From: Pagrus major
Lineage: Eukaryota; Chordata; Actinopteri; Spariformes; Sparidae
DNA length: 64,000 nt
Reading direction: 5' to 3'
Assembly: GCF_040436345.1 (NCBI RefSeq)
Contig: NC_133238.1
Location: 10,418,150-10,482,149, forward strand
In this document: positions 26,903-39,802 of the stretch, piece after piece
Numbering within the stretch: position 1 is the stretch's first letter
How the letters are laid out: each line of letters starts with the position of its first letter
Position numbers and translations under genes: made by a program
The notes under the pieces: model-generated
What the model saw: only the letters and a program-made list of their open reading frames with translations
Told to the model about the DNA's origin: nothing
Databases searched by the model: none

Positions 26903-27244
26903 TTAAAGGTGCACTATGTAGATTTGGGGGAAATTGAGTCTTTTATGCCTAAACAAACTAAATAAACAAACTCTCTTTGTTTTCATGACTGAACAAACTG
27001 AATAAACAAACTGACCTTAAAGGACAACACAATTTCATATGGTTTTACTTTGTTTATATGTGGCGGACCCTGCCACCTTTCTAGCTTCAAACAGTGTTCT
27101 GGGACCTTATTTTCTTCTGAGAACAGCTTGTTTATTCAGTTATGGAAAAAAAAAATAGAGTTTGTATTATTACCTCATTAATATTGTAAATATTGTAGTT
27201 CTGACTTAGAATTTCTTCTCCACAACTACATACTGCCCCTTTAA
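26903..27244 (+). repeat. Family A element, complete
   Basis: TTAAAGGTGCACTATGTAG at the left and CTACATACTGCCCCTTTAA at the right, with TTAA outer ends. The interior has ATGTGGCGGACCCTGCCACC and CAAACAGTGTTCTGGGACC. It is preceded by GGCCCGGTCACACCAG, which may be part of an older element it landed in. Confidence 0.92.
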
Positions 27245-29528
27245 AAGGACTAAATCAATTCATTTCAGTTTCAATCTTGTGGGGAGATTACATGCAAAAT
27301 TATAATGTCGAGTTCAATAGTAAACCTTTTAGGGGACAGAGAACCTAAAATTGCAAAATGGAGGAAGCTATCGCAGCTAATTAGCTGTGTTACACCTCCC
27401 TGGCTTATTTAACCTCCTCTGTTTGAGTATAAATTGCTCCACAAAAAAGATATGGTTTGCAGAAAGTTATGAGAAAGAAGCCAATTGTACCAATATGTCT
27501 TCTGAGTAACTTTGACCTTATTGTCCCATTAGCGACCAAGCTAACAAGCTTATAACTGACTGTTAGTGAGCTTGCTAGCTTGCGTCTCTCTTTAATAAAA
27601 CTATTAATTGAATGAAATGATGTACAGTCCTCACAGCAATATGCCAGAGGGGAGGTAACAACACAGTACAGAGGAGAACCAATCACAGTGTTTGTTTACA
27701 ATAACTTCCTGGTAGAAAACCCATGCGTCACATGGTAGCATACATACAATGTAGTTGTCTTTTTTCATGATGTTATTTCAAAGTGTATACATCTCATTCA
27801 TCTTAAATGCATGTTTGATTCTTTAATATCTCATTAAAAACTACACTTCCGCTAATGTTAGCTTGGAAGATGTTGCTGTTGGGTAGATATCAAAGACGTC
27901 AGATAGGCTGTCTAACAAATATCTTTAAAAGTTAGAGTTAGCGGCTAAAAATGATAACCGAAATGATCTAGTAAGCTGGTTTCACATGTCTGCAATGTTA
28001 ATCGGCCACCAGTTGTCTAGCGCAACATCAAATTGATGTATTTTCCCATAGGCTAATTGTAAAAGTGGTTGCAAAACGGTGGTAACAATATATTTTTTAA
28101 AAGTCACAACCTCGCAAAATGACACGTTTCGCTATCAGATCAGTCTAGAAGAGCTGCACGATTAAATCATTTTATCCCCATTCAAGTTAGCAGAGTGCTA
28201 AACCGGAAGTTAGCCCTCTGGTGGTGAAAGTCTGAAGTGCACATGCTCTATAGGCGTCGAATACAGAAGCTACTTCGAAGATCTGGGTAATTTTATACCC
28301 AGGAACTCAAACTTTTTGAACCTCTGACACTATATCCAGTTTCTCCTTAATAAAACCATGAATGTGACTAACTGGTGCTGGCATGTTGCTGGCTGGCTAG
28401 CAGGTTAGTGGTTTGCCGCCAGCTACAGTTGCTCACAGATTAGTCACTACATCATTAAGCTTCTGTGACCAAATATTTTGCCAATATGCGCGGACGTGCC
28501 ACTTCCTGGTGCGACCAGACCTTTACCAAGGCATCTAAAATACTGGCATTATATAACTTGTTCTCTCTTTAAAGCCCAGTTTTGTCTTTCTGTCTTTCTT
28601 TCTATTTTAACCAAAAGCAAGTACATCATCAGCATTCACGGCAGTATGGGAGCAGCTTAAACAGACATACAGTACATCTTTCCCCCTATGATTCACCCAT
28701 CACGCACCTTAACTGGATAAGCTGGGCCTGCTTTAGAAGATATGATCCGCTGAAATAACGACGACAGTAGAAAGTGCCAAAGATGACGGACTTCGCAGTC
28801 CAGATGCAAAATATCTCACCTGGTGCGGGCCATCTTGATCGCTATAGCAAGCCAATTCGTGGTGCTTTGAGTAGTGTTCAGTGTGTCACAAACATAACCC
28901 AATAACCTCACATGAAAGATAGAAATGGATGTCTCGCATCGATATTGCATTGAGTTATATTTTGTTCTCATATATGCGAATAAATATTGTTTGACAAAAT
29001 GTTTGTTCTGTGTGAAAATCTCTGACCAAGCAACGACACCTCAGTACATACATTACACTTCCCTTCTTCAGGGCGAGAGGAGATTCATTCTGAAGAAGAC
29101 GCTGCTGTAAGCAAGCTCTCACCAGCGAACAACGGCGGGGTCAGTTGTTTTTCAGTTTCTTGTTTAACCTCACGTCAGAGCGATGCGTTTCTGCGAGCAG
29201 TTTGTCCGTTCGCATTTCGTTCCACGTGGCTGCCTGTCTGAATGTGTTGCGTTGCCCTGTAGCCTACAGACTCCGGTTAGAGCTCACAGGTTCCAGGTGC
29301 CTCTCTGGATGTCCTTTGTACCGCCGTAGCTCGCAGACATTTTACTCCGTCTAGACACCATTTTGCTCATTTTTGTGTTTCCGTTCAAAAAGGTTACACT
29401 GAAATCCTCATATTTGTATGGTAGTAAGTACATCACATGTTGTTTCTTCTAGTGTAGAGCTGCTTATAGATGAAATAATTCATAGATTATTTCAGAGAAA
29501 ATAATTGTTTCAGCAATATGTCTGTAAC

Positions 29529-29812
29529 TTAAAGGTGCACTATGTAATTTTTAATCAGAAGAGAAAGCTCTTCACTGACTGATCTTTTAATGCCTAAACA
29601 AACGAAATACAGACAAACAAACTGACCTTAAAGGACAACACAGTTTCATACTGTTTTACTTTGTTTATATGTGGCGGACCCTGCCACCTTTCTAGCTTCA
29701 AACAGTGTTCTGGGACCTTATTTTCCAACGAGAACAGCTTGTTTATTCACGTATGGAAAAAAAAAAATATTCTGAGTTTGAATTTCTTCTCCAAAACTGT
29801 GTGCTACTTTAA
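29529..29812 (+). repeat. Family A element, complete
   Basis: Left end TTAAAGGTGCACTATGTAAT. The right end, GTGTGCTACTTTAA, is diverged. The core GTGGCGGACCCTGCCACC and AACAGCTTGTTTATTCACG are intact. Confidence 0.88.
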
Positions 29813-31716
29813 ATGCTTTTATTTTGAAGGAAAGCAAAATAGCGATAGAGCACAGACTGTTACCTTGTGTGCGACGCGTTGCGGGAACATAAACAACATG
29901 CCTCACACGTCTCTTCTGATAATCTCACATATAAAAACTGGGCCGGAGCCGGTGGCTGCCAGCTTCCGTGTTTCACTTTTAATTAACTTGTATTGAGATT
30001 TGCAAATACTGTACCAGACTCAAATATTGCTGTAAGCCTTCATTAAGATGATGGCTGTTTTGTGTGTGTTTTGATTTGTTTTTTTCCCGATCCCCTCAGG
30101 AAGACACACAAACACACACAAACAGCTGTTTACACACCGCTCCTGTCAATTTAAATGGAAATCATGGGAAAACAAATATTAGCATGTCTGGTTAGATAAA
30201 CCTCCATTAAGGTGTTGGCTCCATCTTGCTGCGCTCTACAAACTGACTCTATCCGGCTCAGATGGGTTTGTGTTATTCTGGAGCTGCTGGATGAAAAAAA
30301 ACCCCAAACAAAACAACAGAACAGGAAAACAGTTGTCCACAGTTTTCTGATGAAAACGGTACAGTTTATGTGCATAGATGGGAAAAAGCTCAGCCTTTGA
30401 TAAGAACACATTCATGGTTACTCTTAGATTAACCTCTCATAACAGATGTAACAGAAGAATATGGAAGCCTTGTAGCTTCTATTTGTCGTCCAGGTATTGT
30501 CCAACAATGTTTGAGTGGGCCTTGGTTGCATAAACGGTCCAAAGAGAGCAGAAAAGGTGAAATTTATTGGCTGAAAAATAATCTCAGGACCCATATTGGC
30601 TATCGTATGATGACGATTTAGCTTTGAATTAGCTCTTTATCTGCATCTGTATGCAAATATCTGTTTATAGAGCCTTGTATCCATTCTCATGGCTCAAGTT
30701 ACTAACTGAACCAAGGTGTTGGCCCAGATAACCGTTATCCGGATATCTGCTGGCTACATCGGAAGCCCCAAAATGTTGGCCGTTGCCCCCAGAGGTTGAT
30801 TCACCGTCAGACGTTAGCCGATGGATTCTGAGATTGTTCTGAGATAGTATGATGTTATGTGTGGCAAACATAGGACGACCCAAATGCAAGAGACTCAGGA
30901 GGCAGGCAGGGTGAGGAAAGAAAGAGAGCATAAGTGAAATAAAGCTGTAGACCAAAGTCTGATTAATACAAAATATAAAGTCCAGGCACAAAAGCTCTCA
31001 ACATAAGGCAACACAAACAGACGGAGCAGGCAGGAGCAAAGCCTAGAACAAAGAACTAAAGAAATAGATAATAGATAAAGTACAAACCATGGAAGTGCTG
31101 TGATAGCAGGAAGGAACACCAGGAACAAGAGAAACACCTGGAACATCAGGAACACACAGCATTGTGACAAGAGAAAAATTGAAAATTGGAGCTAAAGAAA
31201 CGTAAAGTTAAAACGTATGTGGTTTTGCAGAAACACACTTTGCCATCATTTATTTTAACCGATACTGAGTCATAACCAAACGGACCTTGGATTTATCTCC
31301 ATCATTGTCCCAGGCGATTTCACAGTCCGCCAACCTTCATCAAAACGCTGACAGGCGTTCCACGTCTGAGAAAGAAACACTGAAATCTGAAGCACGAAAA
31401 TGAAATTATATTTGTTTAAAGTAGAGGAGATAGAAGGTTTCATCACTGGCAACGCACGACAAGGGAACAAATGAACCGCTCAAAGGGACGGGGGATGTTT
31501 TAAGATGACTAAGGTTGGTTACCGTCGAGGTTTTCTCGAAAATGTGAAGTGATGACGTCACCAGCGACGGGCTTTTAAACTGTTTAACGATCAGAGCTTG
31601 ATGGCCTTGTAAAGGCTCTCGGCCCCCGCTGCAGACACATTTAGGATGAAAAGTGGAGCTGCTGACACCAACTGAGACATCAACAGCAGTACGTGTCACG
31701 GGCTGCCAGACGGATG

Positions 31717-31718
<2 letters not shown>

Positions 31719-31792
<74 letters not shown>
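31719..31792. repeat. (CA)37 microsatellite
   Basis: Uninterrupted CA dinucleotide array of 74 bp in the en1 upstream desert. Confidence 0.98.
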
Positions 31793-31796
<4 letters not shown>

Positions 31797-32099
31797 CACG
31801 ATAGATGATCAGGTTGCTCCATCCCCCTAGTCTGGGTGACAGTGAGGGATTGCTGAGTGACAGACGGAGTAGTGAAATTCTCTGATGGATGAGATAAGTG
31901 GGACGAGGCCTCTCTCTCTCTCTGTCACACACACACACTCAAACACAAAACACACACATATTGTGTTCAGGGCGATCCGGCTTGACAGGCAGCCGAGCAA
32001 CAGGCGTCGTATTGGAGTAGGGACAGCATGTGTTGCCAGGTTTGCTCTGCCAGGTTTTATGTGCGTGTATGTTGTTCTACACGGCAGTAAACTCAGATC

Positions 32100-32420
32100 T
32101 TCTGATTAAACTCCCAGTCTAATGTAATAATAGAGCTCGCAGTGCCAAAACATACCAGCCTGCTTCCCAAATGTTCGTCCCCGGCAGTAAAAAGCAGTCC
32201 GCCTCGCTTGATTTCTGCCTGATTGTCGAATCGACGTGAAAAATTGCGGCCGACAAGCTCTCTGCGCTGGCAGCCAATCACTGGGACATTTTTAAAACCT
32301 CTCCTCATTCTTTCACTCCGCTGATTTTCTCCCTGCGATGATTGATCCATGTTCATGCCTCAGATGCAAATGCCAGCCCGGCATGAGCGAAATATAAAAA
32401 GAGACTTGTGCAGGGACCCG
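32100..32420. promoter_or_regulatory. Candidate conserved non-coding element upstream of en1
   Basis: Complex, non-repetitive sequence in a desert otherwise full of repeats. It has balanced base composition and motifs such as CAGCCAATCACTGGG, GATGATTGATCCATG and GATGCAAATGC (an octamer-like core). No coding frame is convincing. Conservation itself cannot be seen here, so the call is an inference. Confidence 0.28.
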
Positions 32421-32934
32421 CAGAGAGGTTGGATGCCTGATCTGAGAACTTTCACTCTATAATTGACACCTTCTGCTTATCTTCTTCTTTTGTCTGTATG
32501 TCGGAGTCTCATTCAAGCTGGTGTTCTGACACAAAACACCGCTGGGAGGGGAGGATGTCATCACAGGAAAACTAAAGAAAGGAGGTTAAACTGAGGAGCC
32601 GCAGCATTAAAGATGTAACTGTGTACGACGGAACAAAGACCGTCTTACTGTCTGCAGCATTAACCTTTGTGTGATCATTTGTATATCAAATACATTGAGC
32701 TTTTAGGGACTGTATGAAAATTATCAGGTAGAGTGGCGGGGTCCGAAAAGGGTCAAGGTATGCAATGTTTCTTTTTGATGATAGGAGGGTAATCCCATCT
32801 TTATTCTGATAAGAAAGTCAGCTCATAAGCATAACATCTGAATGTAAAATGATATTTTTTGTAGCTCGAAACTCGAGCACCAGGGGCGTGTTAGTGTTTA
32901 CACCGTGACCACAGAAGCCATGGACTGGGACGGG

Positions 32935-33035
32935 ACAGGGCTAGTAGAGTTCTCTGCAACACAATATATAGACATCATAATGTCAAAACTGCTGTTTATT
33001 CACATTTTGTTAATTAAATTATTAACTAAAGCTCT
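32935..33035. repeat. Family B fragment
   Basis: Shares TCTGCAACACAATATATAGA and CATAATGTCAAAACTGCTG with the right half of family B. Both ends are missing. Confidence 0.5.
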
Positions 33036-35099
33036 TTTCAGACATGCAATACTAACATTGTGGCTTCATCTATCTGTTAAGTGACAGTCTTTTGGCGTTC
33101 AGCAGTAAAGGATCTAAATACTTCTTCCACCACTGTTCAACAGCACCCACACATCATTTACTTATTGTTACATTTAAGGAAAAATATCTTTTAACTGTAT
33201 TTGGAAATGCCAAAAATATGTTTTGCAGTGTACTACCCAGATATTATTCAATTTGTCCTGTAATACATTGCTAAAACATATAATTGAAGAGATTAAATTC
33301 AGTAATGACCATGTAGAACAAACTGCCGTGGATTAAATAGGCATTTTAATAAATTGTAGCAACATTAACTACAAACAGGCAGTGTGGTGAGTTTGAATCA
33401 TATGCTATAGCCCCCCACAGTCACCTGATCTCAACACAACCTAAACTTGAACCTAAACAACACGCGGCAAACAACCCAAACCAAAACCGACACCGAGACA
33501 CTGATATAACTTTTGCTCCAGCGGAATTTCCTCTCAGTATCACGATTCAGATGCTGGATAATGACTCAGCCAAACGCTGACTCACTCCATCTGTCAGTCT
33601 GCACTCTGAAAATTACATATCTTGTGTGGTTTAATCGGCAAAATGAGGGAAGGAGAGGGGGAATCAGAGAGGAGAGGGAAGGAGGAAACCGTGAGGGGAT
33701 TAAAAAGATCTTTTTGCAGAGAAGTTAACAAAAGAATATGAAGAAAAAACAAATTAATGCGCTCCTTTGAGGTTTTTACTCAGGGTTAAGCTCATTTGGC
33801 AAATAATTTCAAAGAAAGTAAGCTCCCAGGTTCATGAATCTTTTAACAAAAGCTGCATATGACATTGTGAATACATACACATGTATGTTTATCTGGCATT
33901 GAGACCATCTTATTGTACAGTATGACAGCGGCAGAGATCCTATCACTGTCTTCAGAGTCATTAAAATGCACTGAGCTGTCACTCCTGAATATCTGCAGTG
34001 CCACACACATTGTTAAAGCTGCTCTTTGTATCATTTTATCATCGTGAGAGCTACGCTAGGAATGCAACCGCTTTAATGACCGACAGATGGTTCAAGTTAT
34101 TTCCTATGCAGAAAAAAAAACATGCTGAATTATTTGCTGCTTATATTTGTTTTCTCTATGATAATAAACTTTGGATTTTTGACTGCTTGTTGGACAATAC
34201 AAGACATTAAAATAAGTCATCTTGAGCTGTGAGAGATTGTGACGGCCATTTTTCACGGTTTTCTGAAACTAATCAAGAAAATGATCTGATTAATTGATAA
34301 TGAAAATAATCATTAGCCGCACCTGTTAAACCTCTCGAAGCATCTGTGTCATAATAAGACTGTATTATTCTACATGAACACCCCTTCAAGTCGGAACAAC
34401 AACTTGGAAAGTCAGCGAAAATTCTGGTCTACGACTTCATATACGCAGAAACATGGCGGATGGAATAAATCTTTGATTGATGGTAAGCTTTTTTATAAAT
34501 TCACATATTGCATATCAATCTTTTGCTCACATGTGATTTGCAACATGGTTTTAGTTTTTAACTGTTAGTTGCTGTCCCTGTAGAGTGACCTAGATTAGTT
34601 AGAAAACAGTGAGAGTCATTTGGCAGAGGAAGAAGAAAAATAATATGTTGTTTCTCCATTACAACATCAAAGCTCAACACAACAGTGCCAGAAGAACGAC
34701 TTCCCAACTTGGGGAATGGGACCATCCAAGGAGCAGGTGAATGCACAATTAATATTTTGTATTACAGCTCTGTGAGAACTTACAATTATTTTAAATTTTC
34801 ATTTCAATGTGCTAACACTTCTAAAACAGTGTTGTAACAACTGTACGTCGCTGTGCTAAAAAGAATTACCCTCTAAGCTTTACAATACATCCTCATACCT
34901 AAATGGCTGTATAGGTTGATTGCTGGCGACTTCTAAGACCACATATATCACTGCACCAAACACAACATGACCGTTGTTGTGTAACAGTGACAAGCGTCAC
35001 AGACCTTTTGTCGATCAAGGCAAGAAAACTACTTGGTTAGGTTTAGGAAAACATCATGGTTTGGACTTAAATTCATATGTCACGTACGTAACTTTGGTT

Positions 35100-35215
35100 T
35101 GGACGGCCTGAATCTTAAAGAAATACATACAGCCAGGAGATTATTAGCTTAGCATAAAAATCAGAAGCAGGGGGGCACAGCTAGCCTAGCTCAGTCTTCC
35201 ACAGTTTCCCACCGT
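35100..35215. repeat. Family C fragment
   Basis: Contains GATTATTAGCTTAGCATAAA and GGGGGGCACAGCTAGCCTAG, the family C interior, without terminal repeats. Confidence 0.5.
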
Positions 35216-35959
35216 ATCCAGTCTTTATGGTAGGCTCTCTACAATGAAACAATTTTCCCAAATTTCAAATATTCCTCTCTTCAAAATACAATCTTTAATT
35301 TTGACTTGGGCAAATATATTTCTATCTTTGTGAGGACGCTTGATCTTGTAATAGTTCGATATATGAGATCTAACACTCTTGCACACTGATGATTTACAGT
35401 CAGGCGGGAAAATGGCAAAACTGTCAGAAACACATCTCTGTCTTGTTCTTGGGGCCCGGTCATAATGAGAGTCTAAAAGGGAATAGGCAGAGATCAATCA
35501 CACACACACACATACACACTCCTTCCCTTATCCTGTCAACGATCACCCACCTCTTCCTCCTCCAGCCTTCTCCTCATCACCTCTTCCTCCCACACATTTA
35601 TACTATCATTATTCATGTCCTGCCTCCTCCCTCAGCTTGTCACATAAGACAGGAGTTTAAAAGCCTTTTAAATGGGTCCACCATCCAACTCACATGTAAT
35701 CTTGTTGGTAGCTTATTTTAAAGCTGCTGTGAGTGATATGCTTTTATTAGAAAAAGTGTTAATTGTTTATCTATCATGAGGTAAAGAAGAGAGGAGAGAG
35801 GGGACTGCTAACTGCGAAACGGACAGGAAGTTAGCTAAAATGACAACAATGCTCACGGCCTGAAGCACTTGTTTTGGTGAAGCCAAAGAAGTTAGCGCTA
35901 GCAAAAATTTGAACTCGTGTAGACTTTTAATTCATGACCAAATACGTAGAAAACGTATT

Positions 35960-36150
35960 ATATTCCTATCAGCCTCAGTTGCACTTTGTGTTTAGTGCTA
36001 ATTAGCAAACGTTAGCATGCTAGCATGTTAAACTAAGATGGTTAACAGAGTAAATATCACCTGCTATACATCAAGGCTAAAGGCTAGTATTGCCATTATG
36101 AGCATGTTAGCATACAGTCTTTAGCATGTAGCTCAGATTGGTGCGCCTCA
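35960..36150. repeat. Family D TTAGC-rich repeat
   Basis: Reads ATCAGCCTCAGTTGCACTTT, then GTTTAGTGCTAATTAGC and GTTAGCATGCTAGCATG, ending with TTTAGCATGTAGCTCAGA. It follows the same order as the pair at 18.63-19.33 kb. Confidence 0.6.
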
Positions 36151-36359
36151 GTACAACCTCATAGAGCCGTTAAGCGATTTGATTGGTCAATAAGACAAAA
36201 TATAGATAAAAATGCGATATATAAATGCAATCCATTTACCATAACTTATTTTTTTAATATGAGCATCATGCTGCACCTGTTTACTTCCAAGTGATAGCTA
36301 ACAAGTGGCGGGTTAGGGCCCTTACTTGAAATGTTGTGTCCTTTAACAGCCATTTCATT

Positions 36360-36705
36360 CAGATTTACTACAGCTCCATTATCATTTCCCTTAGATTACT
36401 CAAACGGTGTAAAACGGCTGTCATCTGTCCGCTTTCAAATCTGATAATGACTTATCCCAGATATCATTAATTTATCACTATGTCTCCCGAGGAGGTTTTT
36501 GTAATCCTGTGTCATGCAATCTGTCATTTTCTGAATATAGGGGGAGTAAAGGTTAAGGAAATAAGTCATCGGAGCAGGCGGCTTTTTATTGTAACAAAGC
36601 CAATGAGGACTATATCTTTCATCTCTTCTCTGGCTGATGACAGTGACAGGCCGAGGATGCCAGATGAGAGAGACGATCCTCTGAGAGTCGACTGAAAGGT
36701 TAGAG
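36360..36705. promoter_or_regulatory. Candidate conserved non-coding element upstream of en1
   Basis: Non-repetitive block immediately before a (AC)n array. It contains CAGATATCATTAATTTATCA, a CATTAATTTATC homeodomain-type core, TCATGCAATCTGTCATTTTC and GCGGCTTTTTATTGTAACAAAG. A 71-codon open frame crosses it but shows no known domain. The regulatory reading is an inference from complexity and position 7.5 kb upstream of en1. Confidence 0.28.
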
Positions 36706-36733
36706 TGGCTCTAAGCAGCATGGCTGATGAGGA

Positions 36734-36734
<1 letters not shown>

Positions 36735-36778
<44 letters not shown>
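36735..36778. repeat. (AC)22 microsatellite
   Basis: Uninterrupted AC array in the en1 upstream desert. Confidence 0.97.
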
Positions 36779-36780
<2 letters not shown>

Positions 36781-37799
36781 AAACTCCTTCAGTCACGGTT
36801 ACAAATGGTGCTGCTGTTTCCCATTAAATAGACCATAAAAACCTGCATTATGCTTATTAGGACATGGGTTTGAAAAGGATGGGAAATCATGTATCAAAGA
36901 TATACTCATGATGCATTCATGACATCAAAAACACAAGGCCAGAGCTGTTGGCTTTAACACAAATACAATCCCATTTGCAGCCAGCTCAGTCGGGGGCAGA
37001 TCCAGACCTTCTGGAGGAATAAACACCTGCAGTCACGTCGCATTCTGCTCTGAACTGGAGGTCAGAGATTACTTTTAAACTTCTGGGATTAAAAAGTGTA
37101 TATATCCTCACTCCTGTTTATCAACCTGACTGCAGCAGTGATCCGCAGAGGTGACCTCCATTGTCGGGTGTTTATGTACGTAACATTAACTGCTGACTGG
37201 AACTGGAGAGGTGATATACTTAACTTCATGAATGTGATATATATAGGTAGTCTAGTCTAGATGTTTTTAGACATTTAATGCTGAAATCTTACATATTATA
37301 TCTTTAGATAAAAAAACAAAATGAAATTGGAAATGTCAGGGAATCACCAAAAACAATGGGCTTCGTTCTCCATTGGAACAATGGCACATCAACCTCTTTA
37401 AGGTGGTACTTTGAGCTTTAATTATAAATTATAACTTCAGCGTGCTAACATGCTCCCAAGTGGGGAATTCTGTCAGGGAGCAGCGCCAGAATGGGCAAGC
37501 AGGCAACAGAACTGGGCTCAGAAGCCTCCCAGTGGACCCGGCCCAGACTGGGACCGATCGAACACAGGCTTCCAGACAGACGAGAGTTAGTTTGACAACT
37601 TTGAATACTGTAGTGAGCTGATTCACTGAGGATCCGATCAGGACTCTCACTGTGGGGACAAGGGAGATGTGGTGGGTTCAGCTGGGGACAGGAGAGGCGT
37701 GGAGCAGGAGGGGAGGGAGAGGGAGGTCGGGCAGTCGTCACCCACCTCCAGAGACCTGAATTATACAATCAGACTGTTGACACTTGAGGTACAAAATGG

Positions 37800-37965
37800 T
37801 ATCGTGAGACAGGAGGGGCTGGAGGAAGCTTGATAGCATGCTAACGTCAACACAATACATTGACATAATGTAACATAATGCCACAACTGTTATTTCTTCA
37901 CATACTGACGACAATTTCAGTCATTTTTTCATTTCATGGCTTTCTATCTGGATGTTTTTAAGATG
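37800..37965. repeat. Family B fragment
   Basis: Contains GAGACAGGAGGGGCTGGAGG, TAGCATGCTAACGTCAACAC and CAACTGTTATTTCTTCACAT as in family B. It ends in a short poly(A). Confidence 0.5.
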
Positions 37966-38034
37966 TTTGAAAAAAAAAAAAAGTCAACCTAATGTTGGCA
38001 CAAGACACCAGACACATCTACATTTCTTCTTTAC

Positions 38035-38295
38035 AGCAGCGGCATGAAGCAAGGACGGGTAATTCTGTTAACACAGGCCCAGCAAAGTGTCTGCATCGAT
38101 TTAATTTGCCAATTACTAAACGGGGCCCATTTATCATCACCTTAAGCTTTCACAAACTTCTCAGCGAGACGTAATAAGACCGAGGAGCAATCTGTCGCCC
38201 TCTTCTCATTAGGACTCTAAAAAGATCCCACTGAAGCTTAATTATTTATCTGCATTAATATCCCGTCAATTATTGATGATAGGTGAGTGGGTGTG
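38035..38295. promoter_or_regulatory. Candidate conserved non-coding element upstream of en1
   Basis: Dense with AT-rich homeodomain-like cores in otherwise complex sequence: GATTTAATTTGCCAATTACT, GAAGCTTAATTATTTATC, GCATTAATATCCCGTCAAT and TTATTGATGATAGG. There is no repeat similarity to other parts of the window and no convincing reading frame. It resembles a developmental enhancer or CNE, an inference that needs cross-species alignment. Confidence 0.32.
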
Positions 38296-38695
38296 TATGT
38301 GTGAGAAGGCCAAAGATCAGCCCTCCTTTACCTCAGCCTCCCTCCTGATTAATGGATGAGGGAGAGGAGCCCTTCATGTATTATTACTGCAGAGAGCCTG
38401 GACCTTGGAGAGAGAGAGACAGACAGACGGAAGGAGGGAAGGAAGGAGGGTAGGAAAGAGAGTACGGAAACTCAGTGAATGATAATCATCGCTTAGTATG
38501 CAAACATGTCTCTGTACATTGCTGGCATTTCAATATTTGACAGGGTGTTTGTGGCACTAAGTGGTGGGAGTGTTGGTGGTGTGTGTTTAACATGTGTCTC
38601 ACATCACCACAAATCTGCTTAAATCTCACACCTGTGGCAGGTTGTGAGGTGTCAAACGACGGAAAAGTGGAAAACATTCATCTCATGTCTCAGTC

Positions 38696-38990
38696 TTAAA
38701 GGAGCACGGTGTCGTTTTGGGGAAGAAATTTTAATCAGAAGGGAAAGAGAGAATAAACAAGCTGATCTTAAAGGACAACACAAGTTCATACTGTTTATAT
38801 GTGGCGGACCCTGCCACCTTTCTAGCTTCAGGCAGTGTTCTGGGACCTTATTTTCCTCTGAGAACAGCTTGTTTATTCACTTATGGAAAGAATAAATATT
38901 TCTGAGTTTGTATTATTACCTCTTTAATATTGTAAACATTTAAATTCTGGGTTTGAATTTCTTCTCCAGAACGACATAGTGCCCCTTTAA
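38696..38990 (+). repeat. Family A element, complete
   Basis: Left end TTAAAGGAGCACGGTGTCGT and right end ACGACATAGTGCCCCTTTAA, with TTAA outer ends. The shared change to ACGAC/GTCGT in both ends keeps them complementary. The interior has GTGGCGGACCCTGCCACC. Confidence 0.9.
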
Positions 38991-39614
38991 GCTGTTGTTT
39001 CACAGCCTCACTGCTGCAGTTTAGCAATCTTAGACAGGTTGAGATATGTGATATTATAACTAAGTTATTTTTAGGCTGTTTTAAATGAAAGATGACCTTG
39101 TTGTTCGCGTTGGCTTTTAGAGAGGAAGAGATATATTTTTGAGGAAGCTCATTCATCCTGTTTGCATTCCACTAACCTCCACTATATAATATTTCTCATG
39201 TTGCCCCCTTCAACTGCTTGTGTCTCACAGTTACAGCCAGAATGTTGCTTCACAGTCTTTCAGCTGCTTTACTCTGACATCTAGTGTACAAGCATAGTAT
39301 AGCAAGGCATAATTTGTTGAAGTACTTGAAAAATGTCACGTGTATATGTAGTTGGAAATGCTCATTTTTCACATTTTTTTCTTTTTAGAATAAACAACTA
39401 AGAAACTACTCAAGTTATACAAAGTTACTGTTTACATTGTTTTAAAGACATTAGTGTCATTGTCACATATATAACATATGTTATGTATTTGGATGTCAAA
39501 GAAATGCATTTCTTATGTGTGAAGGTAAAAAAAGGCCTCAGTACATTTATAAACCCTCTTAGGTCCCTTAGATATTTAGGAGAACCAAATACAGTGAACC
39601 CCAGGGTGGTGTAA

Positions 39615-39802
39615 TGATAAAGGACAGGCTGGGGCTAGCTGGTTAGCATGCTAACTTAAGTAGATATCTCTGCAACACAGTACATACAGTGGACGTCCTT
39701 AATATGACACCAAAACTCTGATTTCTTCACATTCTGTTGATCATTTCAGCACTTTTTTTTTTTAACGTTTTAAACTGAAAATGTTACATATTGCATCTTT
39801 AA
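39615..39802. repeat. Family B element, right half
   Basis: Shows GGGGCTAGCTGGTTAGCATG, TAGATATCTCTGCAACACAG and the right end GTTACATATTGCATCTTTAA. The left end is missing. Confidence 0.7.

Noticed and set aside
29661-29996. Open frames with CGGPCHLSSF and FSNENSLFIHVW, also seen at 25774 and 38644
   Set aside because: The shared peptide comes from the same strand of the family A repeat; it has stops at varied places and no conserved start, so it is repeat sequence and not a gene family.
30665-31170. Hydrophobic minus-strand frames resembling a membrane protein
   Set aside because: Leucine/phenylalanine-rich translation of an AG-rich strand with no splice-compatible neighbours; more likely repeat debris.
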